DNA of 64,000 nt, from assembly GCF_001641265.1 (NCBI RefSeq), contig NW_020167542.1, positions 186,001 to 250,000 on the forward strand. The letters are read 5' to 3'. The notes under the pieces are model-generated. The model made no database searches, was not told the origin of the DNA, and saw only the letters and a list, made by a program, of their open reading frames with translations. The DNA comes from Pseudogymnoascus destructans (lineage: Eukaryota; Ascomycota; Leotiomycetes; Thelebolales; Thelebolaceae). Below are positions 11,427-24,241 of the stretch, one piece after another (positions within the stretch are counted from its first letter, which is position 1; each line of letters begins with the position of its first letter). Both the position numbers and the translations under genes were made by a program.

Positions 11427-14400
11427 TCAGACTTCCAATCTTCCTGTGGCGCGAACCCATTCTATTGCCTTTGCCTTAACTTTCTCCTGGCTTTTGGCAT
11501 CGCCGTACTTACCCTCCCACTCGCTCCAACGCTTGAACCAGGCCTTTGCACCCTTCGGCTTCAAGTCTTTACTCCTGGCTACTCGCTCAAAGAGTGCCCT
11601 GACCATGCCTTCATCACCCTGTTGTATCTCCAGATCCAAAAGTTGATTCCAGAGATCTAACCTCTTCGGGAACGTTGCCAAGACTCCCTCAAATGTCGTT
11701 CTTCCTCGTTCAGGTGAGCCATGCGGTGAGTGAAACTCGAGAGCTGCAAACTTGATCGTGAGAGTGAGGTGGTTATGCGATGGCAGCGACTGAATGGCCC
11801 TGGGTAAGAGAGCCCATGCCCTATCTGGAGATGACAGCGTATAATGCAGGAAATGCGCATAATTGTACCAGGCATTGGGATATTGCGAAAACTTCTTGAT
11901 CAGAACTTGGAAGAGCTCATCGGCTTTCTGTTGTAATTGTTAGCAAATTCCGAAACTAAAAAAGGACTGTAGAAGTTGTAGCTTACGGTATGTTTACCCG
12001 ACTGAATGTAGATGCTTGTCAACCGTTCGTGGATTTCGAAAGCATCGTTATACTCACAGGCACGTTTGAAGACTTCTTCGGTCGTGTCATCGCTTCCATA
12101 CGCATTTTCCAAGTTAAGCAATGCTATCCATACGTTCATCTTCTCCGCTTCTTCGCGCATGTTGATGGTACGAATGGCTCGCTCGGCAACCTCTCGTGCT
12201 TTGGCAAGTTCACTGAGCTTCACCTGGAAAGCCATGTATTCAATCCACAACTGTGAAGAATCTGGTTCACTCAGCAATAGTCGTTCGAAATCACTTGTCG
12301 ACTGTGGGCCATTGGCATCAAGCTCTCCAGTACGGTCGACCTTGATAAGTGGCTTGCGGCGTGCCTTTTTTTTCGACGCACTTGCCAACCCCTCTTCTTC
12401 AGAATCTACACCAATTTGCTGGTCCGCATCATCCAGGGTAGACGCAGTCCAGTTGAATCCTCCCGCTTCGAGTGGGAGACCGCTTGGTTGCTGTAGAGCA
12501 TCTTCCATGTCGGGGTCCGAATCATCTCCTGATAATGCGACTAATGCGTCAACCCTCTCCAAGTTGCCGGAATTGCCCTCTTCCGAATCTGCGTCGTCGT
12601 CACTACCCAGTTGTACTCCTTCCATGCCATCTTTTATGCCATAATCCATTTCCTCATCACTTTCCGATTGATCTTTGAAGTATGAAGCTCTTAGACCAAA
12701 GCTTACGCGCCTATTGTCTAATTCAACCTTTAGTACCTTTGCCTTCACAGCATCACCCTCGGAGTAAAGCTTCTTGACATCTGTGACCCGATTTTCAGTC
12801 ATTTCACTCCTATGGCATAAACCACTAACGTTCATCGAGCCGTCCACAACGATGAACACGCCGAAATCCTCAACCTTTCGAATCTTGCCAGTAATAGTCT
12901 GGCCAACCTCCAGGTCATTAAGAGATATAGGTGCAACATAATCGTTGTCGACAACGGACGATTTTAGACTCAACTGGACATGGTTCAAGGCTGGATCGGC
13001 AGCTATCACTTTGCCCTTGACAAGCTGATCAACCTGAAAGCTTGGCTTCCATTCCTTGATGTAGGCATCGGAGAGGTCGGATACTCGGGTGTAGGCTGTC
13101 ACGTTCCCACCGAGGCTGACGAATATGCCATTCTCAGCAACATTATTGACAAAGCCCCTGACAACATCATTCACCTTCAGCTGCGCAACAGACGAAACTT
13201 CGGCATCTTTAACAGGCAGGGAAGAATTAAGGACTCGGGATGGTCTTGTTGTGAGCCTTATGCGTTTGTTGGGGACGTCAACGTCTGTAATACACACTCG
13301 AACAATATCGTTTTTCGAATAGATTGTTGGGTTGGCGTCAGAGAAGTCATCAGTAAGATCAGTCAAGTTCACTGGTCCTGAGACTTTATCGCTCAGTTGG
13401 ACCATAATTTGGCGCTCTGTGACCTTAGTGACCCTTGCAGGTACAACCATATCCTTCTTTAAATCTTGGAAACTCAAAGCACTGCTGCTGCCTCTTGCCG
13501 ATCGGCCGCTTAGGTCCAGGCGGTTATTTGCAACATCAATCCCAGTCACGCTGACTTTTATGGCAGACCCAACAGGAAACTTTGACTCGAGGTTGTTAAG
13601 TAAGGATACATCGTCGGAGATGTCAAGAGCGCCGATACGTCCCCGAACGTTGGGGGATATATTAACCCAGAGGCAATCGTCACGCACGTTGTTGACAAAT
13701 GCAATCCAAGATGACCCCACCTTCACTTTATTAAGGGTAAGAGCCTCTGGTGCGCTCTCTATTGTTTTAGTCAACTTTGCAGACAATTCGAAGACTGCCG
13801 TCTTGCCGGCCGTGTGGGTTATGGGCAAGAACCTATGGTTTTTGGCATCATGGATACCAAGAACTCGAACGGGAATAGTCTGTTTTGCGGAGAATTGCTT
13901 CAGTGGATGCTTCCGGTCTTTGATCTCCTCCCAAGATTCAAAAACTTCAGATACATCGATTCTGCCTTGGATATTGTTGGCCAACTGCACATTAATTTGA
14001 GTTTCTTTGACCGAGGCGATCCTAGCCATCGTCACCCTGCCCAACGTAAAGTCTTCCGCAGCAGTTATGCTTTCATCAACTGGGTTAATAGCCTTCTGGG
14101 ATTCGCCATGGTATACCAACTCGCCATCGACGGATGGTACCGAGATGTTAATGTCTTTGACAGACAGCAAAAATCGTTTCTCGCTTTGATCAACAGAGAG
14201 GACCTTGGCCGTCAATGATTGGAGGCGGCGGAGGCCAAAATCAGGCAGAGTCTGAGCCTCGTCTTGTAATTTAGACTTTGGCAAAAGCCCAGTAACTCCA
14301 CCTCCAAATTGGACAAAAACTGCTGTGGGCGTGATGTTCTTCACAAAACCATGCACAATCTTGTTCTCTTTAACGTCGGCAAACTCTCTTAACAGAGTTC

Positions 14401-16913
14401 TCTCGTTCGCTGCTTTCACTAGGTTGGACTTGTTTGTAAGAGTTATGAGACGATTCTTTTCGACTTTGTCGATGACAGCCAAGTTTTGGAGAGTCTGCCC
14501 CACCCTTATCTTCTTGAAAGCTGAGAAGTTTTTGGCCTCTGAGCCATCCGTAAGATGCCCGACAGGAAGTATAGCTCGCAGACCAGAGAGTTCAAGTTCA
14601 ACTGATATGTCATCATTGGACTTCTCTGTCACGGTGGCGGAAACTATTTCGCCAATTCGAAGCTTCTTCAGCGAACTTTGTTGTGAGAGCCCAAAGGCTG
14701 CCGGGTCTTTGCAGGAAACTGTGAGTCTTGCGGCTGCAGGATCAACATTTAGGACATGAACATTGACGACTTGCCCAACGTGGAAGTGTTGGCTAGGATC
14801 CTGTATGTATGATTCGCTCATCTCCGAGACTGGTAGGAAGCCACGAACGGTACCATAAAACTGGACAACCGCTCCGCCAGGTAGAATACTGATTATAGTC
14901 CCAGGGCTTTGCGAGCCAGGTTCAATATCTTCGTATGACTTGAAAACGGGGTTTTCAGAGTTAACCAACGCCTTTTTCAATGTTAAGCGAAACTGGCGCT
15001 TGCTCAAATCCGTCGAAAGAACACGGGCAGTGACACTAAGACCTTGTTTGAATTTCTTTTCGGGGTGATGAAATTTGACATCAGCCATATGCATTTCTGG
15101 TACAAGGCCAGTGATACCGTCGGCAAGTTTGACAAACAGGCCACCAATACCAGCTTCGTTGATAAATAGCTTATCCACCTTCCCCTTGACAACCTCGCCA
15201 ATGGTTAGGTCTTCGATCTGCAAAAATGGCTGTTCAAGGACCCTCTGCTCCAGAGACACGAGGTAGATTCCATCCAGTGAGTTATACCCAACAACCCTGC
15301 CCCGGTGGGTTGAGTCAACTTTGTAAGGCCCAACTGACTCAGAAAGTGTTTCAACTTTTGAATCGGCAACCCTCGAGATATGCACGAAGCCATTCACCCC
15401 TTTAACTCCGATGTCAACGAATAAGCCTATTCCCGGTTGAACTTTTTTGACTGTCGCTTCTTCAATGATGCTGGATAATGGAAGGATCTGCAGAGGATCG
15501 TGTTTCTGTGCGTTCTTCTGTGCCTGCTGTGTCGAGAGGGACATAACATGATCCAGTAGGGAGATGCCAAGTTTCCTGGGTTCAACATTTGGGAATGTAC
15601 AGATAATTCTGCCTTTGACTTTGCTGCCGACCTTGTATTTCTTCTCCAGGTCCTTTCCAGCGTTACTGAGTCCAGAGTGTATTAAGTCGGCTGTCACATC
15701 GATGCTGCCCATAACCTTGCCAGCCACACCCCTGGGCGTAATATCTGCGAGGAGAAATTCAACCGCCGTTCCAGGTAAAAAGGCATCGACAGTCGGTGCG
15801 TCGCTCAAGTAGGTCGGCTTCTTAGAATTGGCGATCTTTTGAAGGTCTGCCGACAACTTGACAATTTTGCCATTGGAACTGAGGCCTGTGATCATGCACA
15901 GCATAACTGCACCTTCCTGTATCGTATTCATCTCGATGGCGTACCCAATCTCTTTGGAGGACATGAACCCTCCAATGGCAGATTTCTGCAACCCAATGTC
16001 CATAATAATCCCATGATCTTCAACACTGACTACTGATGCCATTATCATGCTGTTCGGGGCCAGTTCTTTCGCAGTAATGCCGCTATTGGCTTTCTGAGGC
16101 TGAAGAGAGAGCTCAATGCGCCGTTTCCCGACTTCAGCGCCAGACGCATTGTTCTCGTTCGTAGAAACAACGAAAGCTCGCAGGTACTGGCCAACTGAGA
16201 ATAGATCGTTGAGATCAATGTCATCTGCTATGCTCGAAGAATCGTCGTCGCTTGCTCCGTCGTATGCTGCCACCAACATTTCTACTCTTTCCGTCAACTT
16301 CCCCGATATCGAGGTTAGAGGGACATAACCAGTTAGGTTGTTTGGCAGTGCTAGAGCTATATCATGAATATTTATTTTCGAGACTTGCCCAAGTACCAAT
16401 GACCCTGGGACAAGGCGCTGTTCTACATTAGCACAAACCACATGCCTGCTCAAGAGAGGTACTAACCTTGTAACTTAGACCCTCGATCCTTATGTCGTCA
16501 CCTTCGTCCCCCTTCACATTTGCGTCCTTAGTTCCCTTGCTTTTTTGCTTGCGCTTCTTCCCTCCATGGCTAGTAGCCGCCTCTGAATCCCCATCAGCTT
16601 TCGCCCTCGATGCGGTCTCATGTTCGAACAGGACATCTCTGGTCGCGTCGATGTTAATCTGTTTGTGCTCTAGAGGTGTTAGGACGCTTGCGCCTCCACG
16701 TGGGAAGGCAGCCTCTTCTTCTTTGGCTTTTGCAATTTTGGGAACATGTGCAGTCGGTAGAGTGGTAGTTCCCCTGTTGGGCTTTGCTGTATAAGAGGTT
16801 CCAGTCTCCTCCTGTCGCAGCCTCTTTTGCGGTCTGTTATCATTTTCGCCGACCTTCTTTGAGCGAACAAATGAATCATTCGTGGGCCCCGTCTTCCTTT
16901 TGATCGGCCCCAT
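11427..16913 (-). CDS. RRP5: rRNA biogenesis protein RRP5, S1-repeat and HAT/TPR protein
   Basis: RRP5 (human PDCD11) is a nucleolar protein needed for early pre-rRNA cleavages in both the 18S and 5.8S/25S pathways. Proposed exons on the minus strand are 16467-16913, 11987-16417 and 11427-11927, giving about 1792 residues (yeast 1729). The N-terminus is basic (MGPIKRK). A long array of S1 RNA-binding repeats follows, recognisable by recurring blocks such as GSLVLGQVSKI, GFVHISRV, GLVPEMHM, GFLPVSEM and GVFIVVDGSMNVSGLCH. After an acidic linker come HAT/TPR-type helical repeats (WIEYMAFQVKLSELAKAREVAERA; LWNQLLDLEIQQGDE). Splicing at 16418-16466 gives the conserved SYK-RLVPGS junction. A second in-frame ATG lies 27 nt upstream of the chosen start. 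Head to head with the next gene. Confidence 0.95.
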
Positions 16914-17274
16914 GATTGTCGTGTGTGGAATTTGCTCCAAGCAAATTTACTTTTCTGCTTGCCTTTCCTCGAAACGGGAAGTTAGTCGAAAATAAGAATT
17001 ATTTATGTTTCTGCCACTTTTCACCGACTTCGTTATCTGACTAGCCCCGCGCGTAACACGGACGACTTAATCGTCGGTTGGCTTATGACGAAGCTCCGAG
17101 GCAACCAATGGTACAGCACTAATGCGCCGTACCTACGTTAACGGCACTCGTGGATGTGCACCCGTTTATGAAGATCCAAGTAGCTTTGCTTTAACTATTA
17201 AACTCTATGATACATTTTTTTACTTATTGCAACCTGCATAGTAATAACGAGTGGATAAACTACCTCAAGGCCTC
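16914..17274. promoter_or_regulatory. Divergent promoter region of RRP5 and the YML020W-like gene
   Basis: 361 bp between two divergent starts. No strong motif was recognised beyond AT-rich tracts near 17200-17230. Confidence 0.35.
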
Positions 17275-19874
17275 ATGGCCTCACAGAAACCACGACAGTC
17301 AAACTCAGACGATGAAAGTACACACGCCAGTCGTCAAGGCGTCCTGAAGGCAACGGCGGCATCTCAAAACCCGAACGATACAGATGAGACCAAGAATATA
17401 AGTCCAGCTACGACAACTACAGGAGAGGTTTGCACCCGTTCCTGAAGTTGGCGCTGGGCTACTTACTAACTAAACTAGATCCAACCCCGCAGCTGGTATG
17501 GTGGAGGGTCCTGGCCGAGGATAAAGTCGAACCCATCTATACAGGTCGTAAAGGAATCTATTATGGCTGGCAACAACTCCCGGCCAGCCGATGTTGCGCT
17601 ATTCGAGCAAAGAACTCCAGCGGAGCCACAACCCTTCAAAGCCACTGTCTCTCGTCCAGCATCTATGGATCCTGGGAAAAGCAAAGAGACACTTGAGCTC
17701 GTCTCGGGCGAGCCCTCGATCAAAGATACCGCTAGAGGCAGTTCTGACACAGCGAACGGACCGATAACACATTCCGTAAATCCTACTGACGACCAATCGA
17801 AATCGACAGATACTGTTGTTGAGCCCGAACCTGATAATTCAAAGCCTCAATCAGACGACGTTGTGGAACGACAAAAAGCAACAGGGTGGTTAGAATGGCT
17901 GCGGCCCACAAAGGCCCAACATAACGTCCAATATGGATCAGTCGCAGCTGAGGAAACTGTTCCATCTGTCGATGAACCTCAGCAACCACCCAATAAAGTG
18001 CCACCTTCAGACAACAAAACGAAGCCGCAGCCTCCATTGGCTTCAACTGTTGCTACTGATCCTCGACAGAACGCAGCAACCGGCCAACACAGTCTAACAG
18101 AGCCAAACAGTCGCTGGCCGGGGTTATGGCCTGTATCAAACTCCACCGCCACAGTTGCTCGGCCTGAAGAAAATAACAGCGAACAAGAACCCATAAAGCC
18201 AGATTTAACTATAGGCAAAGATAACGAACAAAGTAGAAACGCTACAACTACAGGCTCTAGCTGGGCCTTCTGGTCTAGTCAGGTGCCAAGTGCAACTTCA
18301 CAAACAACCAATTCAAAGGAGATGGGAGAGATCGCTATTACTGGAGAACCGTCGCAAGAACATCCAGTGGCGGCTCTCTCCAACGCGCCTAAAAACTCTA
18401 AAGCGGGACATGAGTTATCAACTAAGACGGCTGCAGTCAGGAGTTCCTCTTCTGCAAAATCCATCGCTCCGAATCTGTTGCTCCCTTCTTTCAGAAATAC
18501 GTACCATTTAGCAGAGAGCCCGTCAATCATACAGCAAATCTCCCGTCTGCTATTTCGTAGTCACCAACCACCAACGAACCATCTTTTTGTAATCAAGGAT
18601 CCGCCTAGGATCAAGAAAGCAATTGCGATCGGGATACATGGGTTATTCCCAGCCGCACTTTTGAGAACAGTGATTGGGCAACCGACAGGAACTTCGATTC
18701 GATTTGCAAACCATGGGGCCTCTGCTATTGAGAGGTGGGCTGAGAAACTGGGGATACAGTGCGATATTGAGAAGATTGCTCTTGAAGGTGAAGGGAAAAT
18801 TGCGGAGCGTGTTGACCGTCTATGGAAACTTCTTCTAAATTGGGTCGCACACGTTCGGCAAGCTGACTTCATCCTTGTGTCATGCCACAGCCAAGGGGTT
18901 CCCGTTGCGATGATGCTAACTGCAAAGCTTATAAACCTTGGGGTAGTGACCTCGGCGAAGATTGGTGTCTGTGCTATGGGTAAGCTAACACAGGACTTAT
19001 CCGTACAATTTCATATTTAGGTAACTAACTAGACCGTGCTCTAGCTGGTGTCTCACTTGGGCCATTTACGGATTATAAGTCACGACTATTCAGTGGTAGC
19101 GCTGCGGAACTGTTCGACTTCGCAGACCCAGACAGTGACGTTTCTCGGAGTTATCACGAGTCTCTTAGTGTTGCCTTGAAGTATGGGGTCCGAGTGACTT
19201 ATGTCGGCAGCATTGATGATCAGCTTGTTTCTCTAGAGGTATGGGGAATCCAAATACGTTAGTTAGGTTAGGGCTAACAGGACAGTCGGCTGTGTTCTCA
19301 CCAGTGGATCACCCCTACATCTACCGTTCAGTTTTTGTAGATGGCCGCATCCATGCTCCCGATTTGTACGATCCCACCCTTGTTTTTCTGTCACAGCTAA
19401 TAGTATTTAGCATCACAAATCTGGTAGGTTTCGCTTTGAAATTGCGGAACCTAGGAGTATCAGATCATCAACTCATCAAGGCGCTTTCCGCCCCATTAGC
19501 TGGGAGTCTTTATAGTGGCGAAGGGCACTCAAGACTGTATGACGAAGAGGCCATTTATGAGTACGTTGCTTTCCATTTGTTGCATGCTCAACCTCGCTAA
19601 TAACCCCTCTAGCTTAAGTGTCCAATTTGCGCTGGAGACGACATCAGTCGGTCAAAATGTTGATCTAAAGGTCCAGAGGAGTGTGGCAAATAGCAGCTCT
19701 AATCCCTTCCAGTTACCTTGGAGTATGAGAGGGCTGCTAGAGGAGGAGGTTGTTAAAACGGAGCTAGACCAGGAGGCTAAGGAGCTTCTATTGCAGTTTG
19801 AGGAGTGGAAGCCTACTACTAAGGTATTGAAGGACGTCAAGTATAGACTTGAGGTTATTAAATCAAAGCTATGA
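17275..19874 (+). CDS. YML020W-like protein with alpha/beta-hydrolase-type core, function unknown
   Basis: Six proposed exons: 17275-17427, 17479-18979, 19045-19238, 19286-19365, 19411-19560 and 19613-19874, about 779 residues. It resembles the fungal family of yeast YML020W, which I know as uncharacterised. Residues to about 410 are low-complexity and polar, apart from a short conserved block after the first intron (RSWYGG.WPR). The conserved core then has IAIGIHGLFPAALLRTVIGQ and PTGTSIRFANHGASAIERW. A nucleophile-elbow-like SCHSQGVP follows, and near the end SAVFSPVDHPYIYRSVFVDG and FALKLRNLGVSDHQLIKALS. HSQG suggests a lipase or esterase fold, but no full catalytic triad was traced, so activity is not claimed. 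Joins restore the conserved blocks; the acceptors at 19285 and 19410 were chosen on frame. Alternative GTG-initiated extension at 17251 is unlikely. Confidence 0.8.
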
Positions 19875-20454
19875 CTGATCGCGTCGCGGGTGGTGTCTGG
19901 AGTTTAGCATATTACATTTGGAAAATACCCAGGGATTCTGCAGAGGAATTAGAGGCGGCAATACAATTTTATTTTATTGTTTTATTATTTCAAAATAGAT
20001 GAATAAATACAATAGATACATTTAATATACTTCATGCGCGTGTCGTCCTAGGGTTTGAAGAGGGGCTACCGTAGATGTAGCTTAGGATCAATATCAGCAA
20101 TTTAAATCCATAGAGTCTATCCCTTCGATTTCACCCGTCAGTAGCTAGCTTAAATATCGTGGCCCCAAGTGATTGATCGCTTTTTACATAAACTATAGTT
20201 GCTGTAACCGCTGTTGTTATGTGCAGCCTCTCCATAAACCTGGCCGGCAAAACACAAAGACATCGGATAAAAGTCTTCCCGACCGGTGCGACCCTTTGAA
20301 CAAACGCCGAAGCGCATCATCGACAAGGCTGGACCCTCAATTCTGCTTATTCCACAACATCGATATTTTATTGCTTTGATTCTTCTTGTACCAGTGGCTT
20401 TGTTGGATATTTATTTGTTTTGGAAGATCGCCATCTGCAACGCTCATTAATCAC
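19875..20454. other. Intergenic region upstream of DOT1
   Basis: 580 bp between two plus-strand genes. It is AT-rich near 19960-20040 (TTTTATTTTATTG-like tracts). No gene, repeat or clear regulatory motif was recognised. Confidence 0.4.
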
Positions 20455-21973
20455 ATGTCTTTTTGGAACAAAAACCCCTCTAGCTCGAAGCAAAAGATTC
20501 GAACAGAAAACGTCCCTGTCAAAGCATCACCAGGGACCATAAACAGGGCCCCGTCTCGTTCACAAAGTGAAGGGCGCCTAGCGTCGAGTCTGCCCAGGTC
20601 GAAACCTGTGGGACAGACAAGCAGAAGTTCGCGAAAGGATAGTTATTTGACGAAACTCAGCCTTCCCGAAAGATCCACCAGTCGCAAACGATCTCCAGTA
20701 TACCAGAGGATAGAAAGTGACTCAAGTGAAGATGAAGGCCAAGAGTCACCGCCAGTCAATAAAAGACAGAGGCTGACGCCAGCGGTGTTGGATGATCCAA
20801 CCCGAACCCTTCCGTCGCGAAAGCAGTTCTCACAAATAGATTCTACGCTGTTAATCCATGCCGCCGATATCGCATCTCATAAACTTGGTTATCGGGCCGC
20901 TTTTGGGAATACAACTTTGGAAGGGGCTCCAGTGTATCTTCAGTACCCTGGAAGCTCAATAGCCGAAAGGTGGGCTTCATTTTTCATACCGAAAACGCCA
21001 TTGCTGACATCCTTACAGATACGAGCTAGTGTTCAAAAAAGATTCATTCGACCCCGTTGAGGAAATATTAGGAGTAATAAAGGACTTTACGGATTTCTTC
21101 CTCGATGACGAAAAAGAAAAACCGTTTGTGGACCCAGACACTGGTATCATCCGGCGGCTTGAACGTGCAAGAAACCTCGGTTCGTTGGAGGGGTTCAAGA
21201 GCGCCCTTGTCGATTATAACTCTGCAGTAGAGTCATTGCGAAATGGAGAGGATATTGCCACAATACTCGATAAGAAGCATAGCGTTTCCGAGAGCCTCGT
21301 CGTTAGAATTATGGCCCAGACGTATGATCGAGCGGTCTCTCCAAAGGTCGATCTCCTTAGAAAGTATGAGAACGGCACCAACGAGATTTACGGCGAGCTT
21401 AAATCTAATCTCGTGTACAAAATTCTTGCCGAGACGAAAATCACTTCCAAGCAAGTATTTGTAGATCTCGGTTCGGGCGTTGCGAATGTGGTGCTCCAGG
21501 CTGCGCTGCAGGTTGGCTGCGAAAGCTGGGGCTGTGAGATCATGGAAAATGCATGTTCAATAGCCGAAGCTCAGAAGGCTGAATTCGAAGCTCGTTGTCG
21601 GCTCTGGGGGCTCCAGCCAGGGTTGACAAGGCTTGAACGTGGAGATTTCATGGTGAGCGAAGAAATACGGGCAGCCCTCCAAAGAGCAGACGTTGTCCTT
21701 GTGAACAATGAAGTATTCACACCGGAGTTAAACGTCAGCCTGGTCAACCTATTCCTTGATCTCAAAGAAGGTTGTAAGATTGTTTCACTGAAGTCTTTCG
21801 TGCCGGAAAATCGGAAGATCAGCAATTACAACAACAACGATCCCTCCAACATTTTAGATGTTGCAAAGAAGGCATATTCTACCAAGAGTGTCAGCTGGAA
21901 GGATGAAGGAGGAAATTACTACATCTCGACCAAGGACAGCACAAGGTTACAATTGTATGGTGATCGCAGTTGA
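20455..21973 (+). CDS. DOT1: Histone H3 lysine-79 methyltransferase DOT1
   Basis: DOT1 is the non-SET enzyme that methylates H3K79 on nucleosomes using S-adenosylmethionine. Two exons, 20455-20969 and 21019-21973, give 489 residues. The first about 140 residues are Ser/Lys/Arg-rich, as expected for a nucleosome-contacting tail. The DOT1 fold follows: RYELVFKKDSFDPVEEI, YGELKSNLVYKIL, SAM motif I in VFVDLGSGVANVVLQAAL, GCESWGCEIMENAC, and the active-site loop VNNEVFTPELN. Two features differ from the pattern I expect. The glycine after GSGV is Ala, and the NN-[FQ]-AF loop reads NNEVF. The frame is otherwise intact and the catalytic NN is kept, so I treat it as functional but divergent. It converges on ATG16 with 163 bp between stops. 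Confidence 0.93.
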
Positions 21974-22136
21974 GTGGACTAGTTTGTGATTTGGCCGAGG
22001 CCTTTCATAACTTATCAACCGATGAGAGGTTTGAGAGGCTTGGTGTCTGAGGAACGTGTTAAACTGGGAAGTTGCATTTTGAGCGGTATTGACATATCCT
22101 TACAGTCATGGCAAAGCGCATCAATACCATTATTCT

Positions 22137-22813
22137 CTAGAATTTCGAGGCTTCATTCATTGCGTCCGCTTCTTGGCCCATACGAGCCATCCAACGGTCT
22201 ATTAGGTCTTTGTTCTCCCTTTTCAAGCGAGCCGTTTGTTGTTCAGCCATGTTAAGTTGTAAATCAAGAGACATGTTTTCATCTTGGACTTGCTGTATAC
22301 CGTGTAAGTATTCCGACTGAACTGGCGCCGGGTGGGGGGAACGGTACCACCAATAGTTGAGCCTTTCCGCGTAGCTCTTCGTCTCGGTCTTTGACCTTCA
22401 AGACAAGCTGCGCCCTCTCTGCAGAAAGATCCCTAATACGAATGGAATCTGCCTTGGCTCTAGTTTTAAGCCTCTCTAAAGTTTCTTCTGTGACCTTAAG
22501 ACGACGCTGTAGTTGTCCCTTTGCTCGAAGTGCTTCCGCCAGATCACTCTTCACTTGTGCTACTTCCTCCTGGTTGCTTAAACCAGGCGCATCGTTTCCC
22601 GGCGAGGTAGGTATTGGAGAAGACGAGTTTGCGGATACCTTGGCCTCCAATGCAGCTGTCTGATCAGCAAGCCTGCTATCTGAGCTACCGTTAGTTTCCG
22701 TGCGAGAACGTAGGGGACCAGGGCGCCTCACAGGCATCGATGAGATCATAGTTTGCTTTCTTCAGCTCGTCTCGTTGCTTTAGGTTCTCCAGGTATTCTT
22801 GTCGCCAGGACAT
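22137..22813 (-). CDS. ATG16: Autophagy protein ATG16, fungal short form
   Basis: ATG16 is the dimeric coiled-coil partner of ATG12-ATG5 and directs ATG8 lipidation to the growing autophagosome. Minus-strand exons 22732-22813, 22348-22679 and 22137-22292 give about 189 residues (yeast 150). The N-terminus MSWRQEYLENLKQRDELKKA is the ATG5-binding helix. AYSRLADQTAALEAK spans the first splice. A long heptad coiled coil follows (LRAKGQLQRRLKVTEETLERL and onward). The C-terminus has the conserved QLNMAEQQTARLKRENKDLIDRWMARMG stretch, in two parts here. There is no WD40 domain, as usual in fungi. Two more in-frame ATGs lie at 22816 and 22825. The second donor could be either of two GT sites 3 nt apart. 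Head to head with YPT7. Confidence 0.9.
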
Positions 22814-23222
22814 CATTCTCAGCATTGGTGGGGGCGTGAGCGGATCATTTGAGATATAGTATTGCTTGTTCTATTTGAGGGGGGTCGGTCACGCTCGTGG
22901 GGGGGAAGGCTGCGGTATTACCACAGTATCTCAGCCTGGCCGATCACAGCCTGGCCGAAGGCAGGCAGCCAACTTCGCTTATTGGTCGAAGCTTACTTAG
23001 ACTGCCGATAATTGGGGGTCATAGGCTCTCCCCACGACATCGGATAGATCAAAGGTACAACACAAGGCACCATTTGACTGTTGCTTCTATTATTCTTGCT
23101 TAGCAACACGTCAAAAGCTGATACTATCTATCTACTGTGCCTTGTATTGCATACACGAGCAGGTCACATCGACAACTGATTGAGCCCCACCCAGACTCTT
23201 TCATACATCATTACCCGCTCCC
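22814..23222. promoter_or_regulatory. Shared divergent promoter of ATG16 and YPT7
   Basis: 409 bp between two divergent starts. An inverted CCAAT box (ATTGG) is at 22981-22985, and a G-rich run (CGTGGGGGGGAAGG) is near 22898-22911. A near-repeat CAGCCTGGCCGA occurs twice at about 22932-22957. Which gene each element serves is unknown. Confidence 0.45.
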
Positions 23223-24241
23223 ATGGCTTCTAGAAAGAAGATCCTCTTGAAGGTATGCGCCTTGAATTACCTCCCAGACGTATGTGACAGTATCTGACAG
23301 TGCGGTTGTGCCAGGTTATCATACTCGGTGATAGCGGTGTAGGCAAGACGAGTTTGATGAACCAATATGTGCGCACCACTCTCTTCTGGCTGAGCTCTCA
23401 TGGGCATACTGCGTCGCAGACATCCTTACTGATAGATGCTGGGTTAGGTCAACAAAAAGTTCAGTGCAAGCTACAAAGCAACTATTGGCGCCGATTTCTT
23501 GACAAAAGAGGTGCTGGTGGACGACCGTTTGGTGACGATGCAGGTACGGCAACCCTGCTACGACGAGGTTTAATGAGCGTACTTGCTGACGTTTATAGTT
23601 ATGGGATACTGCCGGCCAGGAGCGCTTCCAATCATTGGGGGTTGCTTTCTATCGGGGAGCTGATTGCTGTGTTCTGGTCTACGACGTAAATAACTCGAAG
23701 AGTTTCGACACCCTTGATAGTTGGCGCGATGAGTTCCTGATCCAGGCCTCTCCGCGGGACCCGGAAAATTTCCCATTCGTGAGTGCTCTGCGGAACCCCT
23801 CGAAATCTAAGCTAAAATACGGTCCAGGTCGTCCTCGGAAACAAGATAGATGTGGAAGAGAACAAGCGCATGGTAAGTTAATAGAGAGCGCCATCGGATC
23901 AACGACGTAACTAACTGTGCATCAAGATCTCATCAAAGCGCGCAATGACCTTCTGCCAGTCGAAGGGTGGCATACCATATTTCGAAACTAGCGCTAAGGA
24001 GGCGATAAACGTTGAACAGGCTTTTGAAGGTATGATATATCCCCCGTTGAGCCCTTGGCAATCGCGCAATAAGCATATTCTCCCATGGAACCATCAATAC
24101 ACAGTAATCTAGTCACTGACCTCAAGCGTAGTTATCGCCCGCAATGCCCTGGCACAAGAGGAGTCGGAGGAGTTCAGCGGTGATTTTGGAGACCCGATCA
24201 ACATCCACATGGAGAATGATAGAGACGGATGTGCTTGTTAG
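23223..24241 (+). CDS. YPT7: Rab7-family GTPase YPT7, seven exons
   Basis: YPT7/Rab7 drives late-endosome-to-vacuole and autophagosome-to-vacuole fusion through the HOPS complex. Exons 23223-23252, 23315-23368, 23448-23543, 23599-23778, 23828-23872, 23927-24029 and 24132-24241 give 205 residues, the normal length. All GTPase motifs are visible: P-loop GDSGVGKTS, switch I with ATIGADFLTKEV, WDTAGQERFQSLG, GNKIDVEENKR and ETSAKE. The C-terminus is CAC, the double-cysteine geranylgeranylation signal usual for Rab7. Every join restores a conserved block in frame. The second intron, 79 nt at 23369-23447, interrupts just after the P-loop helix. Six introns in a gene this short is dense. Head to head with ATG16. 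Confidence 0.96.
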
